Origin: Actinomadura luteofluorescens
GTDB lineage: Bacteria; Actinomycetota; Actinomycetes; Streptosporangiales; Streptosporangiaceae
Reading direction: 5' to 3'
Length of the DNA: 64,000 nt
Assembly (NCBI RefSeq): GCF_013409365.1
Contig: NZ_JACCBA010000001.1
Coordinates: 4,030,001 to 4,094,000, forward strand
Positions 58,934 to 64,000 of this stretch are shown piece after piece; within the stretch, counting starts at the first letter, position 1, and every line of letters begins with the position of its first letter. The notes below the pieces were generated by a model, which was not told the DNA's origin, did not search any database, and saw only the letters and a program-made list of their open reading frames with translations. A program made the translations under genes and the position numbers.

Positions 58934-59668
58934 GCCGTGTTTCAACGTCCCGGCCCACTTCGCTCGCCTGGCGGCTGTGTTTCAACAGTCCCGGCCCACT
59001 TCGCTCGCCTGGCGGCTCGCTACGTGACCGGTACTGGGCGAACGCGGCATCGCTTCGCGATCTGCCCGGTTCCGCTCGCCTTCGGCTTCGCTCCACCGGC
59101 CAGGTCACGCGTTCGCGCGTGCGGCTGAGCCACTTCGAGACAGGCCCTAGCCGCCCGGAGACGAACCACTAACCGCTCGACCTGCGGTTATCGCGCTGAC
59201 GTGCGCGGAGTTTCGGACACCCAACTCACCCGCGTCCACAACCGGACACACCCCCCGCAACCAAACCACGTCCCGCGACGGGCGCGTCCCTCGCACCGGC
59301 GCGGCATCCTCAACCGGCGCACCGCTCAGACCAGGTGCGTTCCGTGACAGACGCGTCGTCCGCAACCTGCGCGTCTCTCAGGAGAGACGCATTGTCCGAA
59401 ACCTGTGCGATCGCCGGAACTGGGGCGTTGTTTTGGGAGTGTGCGCTCTGTCCCCGGGAGCGGGTTGGTGCCCGTCCCAGGGACAGCGCGACTTCGGCGT
59501 TCGGGACCGACGGTTCTCGGATGACCGTGGTCCCGTGTCGGCCAGGAGACCACTGAGCGGGTCCCCGCACGTATCTCGGGCGCGAGGTCCGATCAAGGGC
59601 CTCCTGGCCGCCCCCCTCTTGCGCTGTGCGTCCGGAGGGCTCCGCTGGAGCCCTGCCGGTCGGCGTGC
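58934..59668. other. 735-bp gene-free region with a tandem duplication and hairpins
   Basis: A 40-bp segment (58937-58976), beginning GTGTTTCAACGTCCCGGC, is repeated at 58977-59017 with one inserted base. A 9-bp arm pair GCGTCTCTC/GAGAGACGC sits at 59371-59390. Degenerate 'accggcgc' and 'acctgcgcg' strings occupy 59280-59400. I see no gene: frames on both strands are Arg/Ser-rich and lack starts with ribosome sites. Confidence 0.6.
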
Positions 59669-59872
59669 CTACTCCGAACGCTGCTGCGGGATTCCCGCGA
59701 GCAGCGCCCGCACCTCCGCCTCGCGGTACCGGCGATGCCCGCCGAGCGTGCGGATCGACGTGAGCTTTCCCGCCTTCGCCCAGCGCGTGACGGTCTTGGG
59801 GTCGACGCGGAACATCGTCGCCACCTCCGCCGGCGTCAGCAGGGGCTCGGCCTCTGGCGTACGTGCTGACAT
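59669..59872 (-). CDS. bldC: BldC developmental regulator
   Basis: This 67-aa MerR-like winged helix reads 'EPLLTPAEVATMFRVDPKTVTRWAKAGKL' and 'SIRTLGGHRRYREAEVRALL' in pieces, essentially the Streptomyces BldC sequence pattern. BldC binds DNA cooperatively to direct repeats and restrains entry into development in Streptomyces. ATG 59872 gives the standard length; GGAGGAG lies 11 nt upstream. The position beside vdh and purM is the conserved actinobacterial one. Confidence 0.93.
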   Translation of the reverse strand: MSARTPEAEPLLTPAEVATMFRVDPKTVTRWAKAGKLTSIRTLGGHRRYREAEVRALLAGIPQQRSE

Positions 59873-60145
59873 GTTTGCGGCCTCTCCTCCGTGGACCGAT
59901 GACAGCGATCCTGCGATTGATCCTCGCGTGGTCACTGATGTCCCCTATGGCCCGAAAGAGCCACTATGACATCACAACGTGTAACCTTGCCACCACTCAG
60001 CGCAACAAGCAAGTTCCTGGCGGTAGTTGCGTGCAAACATCCCCGCGAGAGCGGGGAAGTGTGCATGTCCGGCGACGGCTGGGTCACGCTGCGTGATTCT
60101 AGCGACACGTATAGTCGTATCGCGCGCGGATTCGGGAAATTTGTT

Positions 60146-61066
60146 TTAGTTCGCGGCCTCCAGCGCCCGCACGGGGCGCCAGCGGGCCAGGAGACGCTTG
60201 TACATCGCGACCGTCAGCTCGACCTCACCTCGCTCCATCCCGGTGAGGGCCACGGTCATCTCCGCGACCGACTCGTCCGTACGGAGCGTGGCGTCGTCCA
60301 GGAGATGGACGAGCCCGCCGTAGTCGAGTTCCACGAGCGCGCCGGGATGGAACTCGCCGAGCCACCGGCCGAGGGTGTCCAGCCGTCCCGCCGACAGGAG
60401 GTAGACGTCCTCCGTCCCCTCGCCGAGATTCTCGCGCACCACCGGGAGCGCGGCCGCCACCCGGCGGCGCGCCTCCCCCATCGAGGTGACGTAGATCAGG
60501 GTCCGCACGGGCGCCGCCGTCGCCGGGCCGTGGGCCGCGGGCTCCTCGGCCGTGTCGTCCGGCGGCCGGTAGCCGGTCCCCGGCGTGCCGAGCGTCAGGC
60601 ACCGCTCGCCGCGCGCGAACGGCACGAACCAGTCCAGCGGGACGTGCCAGGTGCTCGTCAGGATGTGCGGGCGGAGGGAGCGGCCGGCGTTCTTCCACTG
60701 CTCGAAGTCGCTGCGCACCCGCTCGGACAGGGGCGGCGGGACGAAGGCCGCCGCGACGCCCGCCGCGTGCTCGTCCCTGAAGCGCTCGAAGGCCAGCCAG
60801 GAGCGCAGCCGCGTCCCCCACGGGCACACGTAGATCATGTCCTCCAGGCGCCGCACGTAGGCGTCCCTGCTCTCCCGCTCCGGGACGACCTCGGGCGGCG
60901 AGCCCGTCAGCCTGAGCACGGCCTCCCGGTTCTCCGCCCCGAGCGCGTGGATCCGCCTGGGACGGCGCCTGGAGTCGGCGTAGACCGTCCACAGGGTCCG
61001 CGCGGGCTCCGGGAAGGCGGTCACCGGTTCATAAACCCGTAGGTACGCCGCGTACGGAAGCACCAT
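60146..61066 (-). CDS. Conserved unknown protein of the bldC-vdh block
   Basis: This 306-aa protein starts MVLPYAAYLRVYEPVTAF, ending in a TAA stop. It is a soluble alpha/beta protein with 'RIHALGAENREAVLRL', 'MIYVCPWGTRLRSWLAFERF' in pieces, 'PLDWFVPFARGERCL', 'RTLIYVTSMGEARRRVAAAL' in pieces and 'LVELDYGGLVHLL'. I do not recognise a domain. In Streptomyces coelicolor the same slot between bldC and vdh is held by a hypothetical gene (SCO4090, from memory). ATG 61066 has no good ribosome site and follows a 19-bp duplication. Confidence 0.78.
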   Translation of the reverse strand: MVLPYAAYLRVYEPVTAFPEPARTLWTVYADSRRRPRRIHALGAENREAVLRLTGSPPEVVPERESRDAYVRRLEDMIYVCPWGTRLRSWLAFERFRDEHAAGVAAAFVPPPLSERVRSDFEQWKNAGRSLRPHILTSTWHVPLDWFVPFARGERCLTLGTPGTGYRPPDDTAEEPAAHGPATAAPVRTLIYVTSMGEARRRVAAALPVVRENLGEGTEDVYLLSAGRLDTLGRWLGEFHPGALVELDYGGLVHLLDDATLRTDESVAEMTVALTGMERGEVELTVAMYKRLLARWRPVRALEAAN

Positions 61067-61102
61067 CGCATCGTGACATGAGAATCGCATCGTGACATGA
61101 GA
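61065..61102. repeat. Perfect 19-bp tandem duplication at the start of the unknown gene
   Basis: ATCGCATCGTGACATGAGA occurs at 61065-61083 and 61084-61102. It overlaps the start codon of the minus-strand gene and lies in the divergent promoter region with the dehydrogenase gene. Confidence 0.9.
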
Positions 61103-61168
61103 TTCGGTCGGGCGTGGCGCCATCGCGCGCCCTAGGCTGATCTTAGAGACAGAGAGGAGGGCACTACC

Positions 61169-62251
61169 GTGCCTAATGTCTTCGGGGCGCCCCACAAGGG
61201 CACCGAACCCCGACACGAGCAGGTCGTCTTCTGCCAGGACGAGGCCAGCGGCCTGCGCGCCATCATCGCCATCTACTCCACCGCGCTGGGCCCGTCCCTG
61301 GGAGGCACCCGCTTCTACCCGTACGGCTCCGAGGAAGAGGCCCTCGCCGACGTGCTGAACCTGTCCCGGGGCATGGCGTACAAGAACGCCCTGGCCGGGC
61401 TCGACCTCGGCGGCGGCAAGGCCGTCATCATCGGCGACCCCGCCACGGACAAGTCCGAGGCGATGCTGCGGGCCTACGGTCGGTTCGTCCAGTCGCTGAA
61501 CGGCCGGTACTACACGGCGTGCGACGTGGGCACCTTCAGCGAGGACATGGACATCGTCGCGCGCGAGTGCCGCTTCGTCACCGGACGGACGGTCGCGCAC
61601 GGCGGCGCCGGCGACTCGTCCATCCTCACGGCGTTCGGCGTGTTCCAGGGCATGCGGGCCGCGGCCGAGACGGTGTGGGGCCAGGCCACGCTGCGCGGCA
61701 GGCGGGTCGGGGTGGAGGGCGTCGGGAAGGTCGGCCACCGCCTGGTGGAGCACCTGCGCGAGGACGGCGCGGACGTCGTGATCTGCGACGTGGACGAGGC
61801 CGCCGTCGACCGCGTCCGGGCACTGCACCCCGAGGTGGAGGTGGTCGCCGACGCCGACGCCATGGTCCGCACGGAGCTCGATGTCTACGCGCCGTGCGCG
61901 CTGGGCGGCTCCCTCAACGACGACACCGTGCCCGTGCTGGGCGCCAAGGTCGTCTGCGGCGCCGCCAACAACCAGCTCGCCCACCCGGGCGTGGAGAAGC
62001 GCCTCGCCGACCGCGGCGTCCTGTACGCGCCCGACTACGTGGTGAACTCCGGCGGCGTGATCCAGGTCGCGGACGAGATCGAGGGCTTCAACTTCGACCG
62101 CGCCAAGGCCCGCGCCGCGGGCATCTACGACACCACCCGGAAGATCTTCGCGCTGGCCTCCGACGAGGGCGTCCCGCCGGCGGTGGCCGCCGACCGCCTC
62201 GCGGAGCGGCGGATGTCGGAGGTCGGCAGGCTGCGCGGCATCCTTCTCTGA
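61169..62251 (+). CDS. vdh: Glu/Leu/Phe/Val dehydrogenase, probably valine dehydrogenase
   Basis: This 360-aa enzyme oxidatively deaminates a branched-chain amino acid with NAD+. Active-site Lys72 ('[16 protein letters not shown]') and Lys84 match the Lys pair of leucine dehydrogenases, the 'TACDVGT' Asp follows, and the NAD loop is '[13 protein letters not shown]'. The C-terminal '[13 protein letters not shown]' is typical. GAGGAGGG lies 8 nt before GTG 61169. The order bldC - unknown - vdh - DUF3073 - purM equals that of Streptomyces, which supports vdh over other members. Confidence 0.9.
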   Translation: MPNVFGAPHKGTEPRHEQVVFCQDEASGLRAIIAIYSTALGPSLGGTRFYPYGSEEEALADVLNLSRGMAYKNALAGLDLGGGKAVIIGDPATDKSEAMLRAYGRFVQSLNGRYYTACDVGTFSEDMDIVARECRFVTGRTVAHGGAGDSSILTAFGVFQGMRAAAETVWGQATLRGRRVGVEGVGKVGHRLVEHLREDGADVVICDVDEAAVDRVRALHPEVEVVADADAMVRTELDVYAPCALGGSLNDDTVPVLGAKVVCGAANNQLAHPGVEKRLADRGVLYAPDYVVNSGGVIQVADEIEGFNFDRAKARAAGIYDTTRKIFALASDEGVPPAVAADRLAERRMSEVGRLRGILL

Positions 62252-62343
62252 GCTTCGCGGGGTACGGCCTCCGAGCTCGCGGAAGGCGCGGGCGGAGGGT
62301 GCACTCCCTAGACCTGTTTAGACCGTTGCAAAACCGTTGTGAG

Positions 62344-62382
62344 GGCCACCGTGGGGCGGCGTACGACCGTCCCACGGTGGCC
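62344..62382. terminator. Terminator after vdh
   Basis: A 12-bp stem (GGCCACCGTGGG/CCCACGGTGGCC) with a 15-nt loop is followed by TTCG. Confidence 0.8.
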
Positions 62383-62472
62383 TTCGCACGTTCACGTGAC
62401 CACCGGATACACTGTTGTCATCAGCAACAGGGGCGCCGCCACGTACCGTCGATGTACCGAGCCAGGCGCAAA

Positions 62473-62492
62473 ACGGGTACGGTTGTACCCGT
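62473..62492 (+). promoter_or_regulatory. Perfect 8-bp hairpin upstream of the DUF3073 gene
   Basis: ACGGGTAC-GGTT-GTACCCGT lies 93 bp before ATG 62586. It may be an operator (dyad) or a leader hairpin. The 334-bp stretch after vdh holds this and the terminator, but no gene. Confidence 0.5.
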
Positions 62493-62585
62493 GACTGACG
62501 CATGGCTCATCAGGCACCGGTTCGTGTGGTACACGCGCGCGTTGATGGGCCCACGAAAGCCCTGACCATCGAGGGGGTCGAGCCA

Positions 62586-62792
62586 ATGGGTCGCGGCCGA
62601 GCCAAGGCCAAGCAGGTGAAGGTTGCCCGGCAGCTCAAATACAGCACCGGCAACACGGACCTCGACCGCCTGAAGGATGAACTAGGAGTCAGCGACTCCG
62701 GCGAAGACTCCTATGACGAGCTCGCCGAGAAGTACGCCGACTACGCCGATGACTACGGCACGGAGACCCGCAAGGACGACACCTCCGGTTGA
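62586..62792 (+). CDS. DUF3073 protein
   Basis: This 68-aa protein has MGRGRAKAKQVKVARQLKYS at the start, the DUF3073 hallmark, and an acidic tail with 'DDYGTETRKDD'. It is a conserved actinobacterial small protein encoded beside purM, of unknown function. The basic start and acidic end suggest an RNA- or protein-binding role, which is inference. Longer in-frame starts (62502) have no support. Confidence 0.92.
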   Translation: MGRGRAKAKQVKVARQLKYSTGNTDLDRLKDELGVSDSGEDSYDELAEKYADYADDYGTETRKDDTSG

Positions 62793-62805
62793 CCGGCAGA
62801 CAGCA

Positions 62806-62835
62806 CGCCACCGCCCGCACCGCCGGGCGGTGGCG
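62806..62835 (+). terminator. Strong terminator after the DUF3073 gene
   Basis: A 12-bp stem CGCCACCGCCCG/CGGGCGGTGGCG with a 6-nt loop is followed by TTTGT. Confidence 0.9.
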
Positions 62836-63009
62836 TTTGTCATGGGCCGGACCAGGTCCGGGGGCCGCCGCTCACGCTGAGCGACCCCACGGGCCGCGTT
62901 CGGTGTCCGGCATGCCTCCGTTGCCCTGAGAGGTCCGGGAGGGGCTCAGCGTCCCGTTCAGCCCCGTCCGCGAGGTCGGGTGGGGCGGCGGGGTCCGCAG
63001 GCCGGCGGA

Positions 63010-64000
63010 TCAGCGGAAGGTCGCTTCGCCGGTTCCCTCGGTGATCTCACCGAGGACCCAGGACGGGACGCCGCGGGAGGTCAGCAGGCGGAGCGCCTCG
63101 TCGGCGCGGTCCGGGGCGACGATCGCGGCCATGCCGACTCCGAGGTTGAACGTCTTGTCCATCTCGGCCTGCGGCACGTCGCCGTGCGCCTGGAGCAGGC
63201 GGAACACGGCCGGGACCTCCCAGGACGAGCGGTCCAGCACGGCGTCCGCCCCGGGCGGCAGCGACCGGGCCAGGTTCGCCGCCAGCCCGCCGCCCGTGAT
63301 GTGCGCGAACGCCCGCGCCCCTCCGGTCTCGGCCAGGGCGAGGCAGTCCTTGGCGTAGATGCGCGTCGGGGTGAGGAGCTCCTCGCCCAGCGGACGGTCG
63401 AGATCGGCCGATCGTGACTCCAGCGTCAGATCCGTCGTCGCCAGGATGTGCCGGACGAGCGAGTACCCGTTCGAGTGGATCCCGGACGACGCCATGGCGA
63501 TCACGACGTCGCCCGCCCGCACGCGTTCGGGCCCGAGGATCCGGTCGGCTTCGACGACACCCGTCCCGGCGCCCGCCACGTCGAACTCGTCGGCCTCCAG
63601 CAGGCCGGGGTGCTCGGCGGTCTCGCCGCCCACGAGGGCGGCGCCGGCGAGAGCGCACGCGTCGGCGATCCCGCCGACGATGTCGGCGATGCGCTCCGGG
63701 ACGACCTTGCCGCAGGCGATGTAGTCGGTCATGAACAGCGGCTCGGCGCCGCACACCGCGAGGTCGTCGATGACCATGCCGACCAGGTCGTGCCCGATCG
63801 TGTCGTAGACGCCCAGGCGCCGCGCCAGGTCGACCTTGGTGCCGACGCCGTCCGTGGACGTCGCGAGCAGGGGCCTCTTGTAGCGCAGCAGTGCCGAGGC
63901 GTCGAAGAGCCCCGCGAACCCGCTGACGTCGTCGACGACCTCGGGCCGCCGCGAACGGGCCACCCGGGACTTCATCAGCTCGACGGCGCGCTCGCCCGCC
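63010..64000 (-). CDS. purM: Phosphoribosylformylglycinamidine cyclo-ligase (5' end outside)
   Basis: This frame is open to the right edge. About 330 C-terminal residues of the AIR synthetase are seen. They include 'FAGLFD', 'STDGVGTKVDLA' (ATP-linked Lys/Asp region), 'HDLVGMVIDDLAVCGAEPLF' in pieces, 'GGETAEHPG', 'GIHSNGYSLVR' and 'HITGGGLAANLAR'. The enzyme closes the imidazole ring in purine synthesis. The next gene outside would be purF in most actinobacteria. It is transcribed away from the edge and convergent with the DUF3073 gene. Confidence 0.95.
   Translation of the reverse strand, partial: AGERAVELMKSRVARSRRPEVVDDVSGFAGLFDASALLRYKRPLLATSTDGVGTKVDLARRLGVYDTIGHDLVGMVIDDLAVCGAEPLFMTDYIACGKVVPERIADIVGGIADACALAGAALVGGETAEHPGLLEADEFDVAGAGTGVVEADRILGPERVRAGDVVIAMASSGIHSNGYSLVRHILATTDLTLESRSADLDRPLGEELLTPTRIYAKDCLALAETGGARAFAHITGGGLAANLARSLPPGADAVLDRSSWEVPAVFRLLQAHGDVPQAEMDKTFNLGVGMAAIVAPDRADEALRLLTSRGVPSWVLGEITEGTGEATFR

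Noticed and set aside
60040..60057. TCCCCGC-GAGA-GCGGGGA hairpin resembling the core of a type I-E CRISPR repeat
   Set aside because: Only one copy is present, with no spacers or cas genes. It is a stable hairpin in the bldC upstream region and is not evidence for an array.
60146..61984. 612-codon frame running from the unknown gene into vdh antisense
   Set aside because: Everything upstream of 61066 is antisense to vdh and has shadow composition.
1..64000. Mobile elements, prophage, tRNA, rRNA or a biosynthetic gene cluster
   Set aside because: No transposase, integrase, terminal inverted repeats, tRNA-like cloverleaf or megasynthase was recognised. The DUF222-type fragment alone is not evidence for a mobile element.

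Overview
The window is about 72% G+C by eye, with strong G/C third-position bias, GTG/TTG starts and GGAGG-type ribosome binding sites. It carries bldC, a DUF3073 gene, a subtilase inhibitor of the SSI family and many lineage-typical regulators. This fits a filamentous actinomycete; I infer a Streptosporangiales-type genome, possibly Actinomadura, from the overall gene style rather than from any single marker. I see no rRNA, tRNA, transposase, CRISPR array or prophage. About 58 protein genes fill the window.

Layout. 0-9 kb: the start of a DUF222/13E12-type protein running off the left edge, a frameshifted small gene, a PhzF-like protein without its catalytic Glu, an acetamidase/formamidase, a lipocalin-like protein, a DUF998 membrane protein, an ECF42 sigma factor with its DGPF partner, an ArsR/NAD(P)H-oxidoreductase pair with two matching operators, and a divergent hydrolase/TetR pair around a palindrome. 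9-17.3 kb: an envelope-signalling cluster. It holds a sigma factor fused through a membrane helix to a CAP domain, a secreted CAP paralogue, a subtilase diverging from an SSI-type inhibitor, and a membrane protein with a degenerate sigma-like cytoplasmic part. Three of these genes carry the rare TTA codon. 17.3-32 kb: a flavin monooxygenase operon, a serine hydrolase, a PucR regulator, a DMT permease, an anti-sigma-like ATPase, an acyl-CoA synthetase, a DHA2 exporter with divergent TetR, and a pyruvate oxidase. 32.2-36.2 kb: a homogentisate (tyrosine) catabolic operon, marR | hmgA-unknown-fahA, with near-identical sites before marR and hmgA. 36-44.7 kb: small enzymes, a glycosyltransferase/TetR pair, and a second fused regulator: an HTH protein tethered by a membrane helix to an NlpC/P60-like domain that has lost its Cys and His, diverging from an intact secreted paralogue. 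45-49.5 kb: a sugar ABC importer of the LpqY-SugABC type. 49.7-58.9 kb: a repeat lipoprotein, an Arg/Trp-rich multi-helix membrane protein with a 249-residue stretch lacking Asp and Glu, pyrD, a methyltransferase, a cell-wall amidase, and LacI and TetR regulators. 59.6-64 kb: the conserved actinobacterial block bldC - unknown - Glu/Leu/Val dehydrogenase - DUF3073 - purM.

Main theme. Two unrelated loci (9.2-11.5 kb and 41.8-44 kb) share one design: a cytoplasmic DNA-binding or sigma module, one membrane helix, a low-complexity linker, and an extracellular domain paralogous to a neighbouring secreted protein. In one the extracellular domain is a clear pseudoenzyme. These are the best candidates for an undescribed one-component wall-sensing system. 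The intergenic regions are rich in short tandem arrays with units of 14 to 21 bp, most of them directly upstream of genes.
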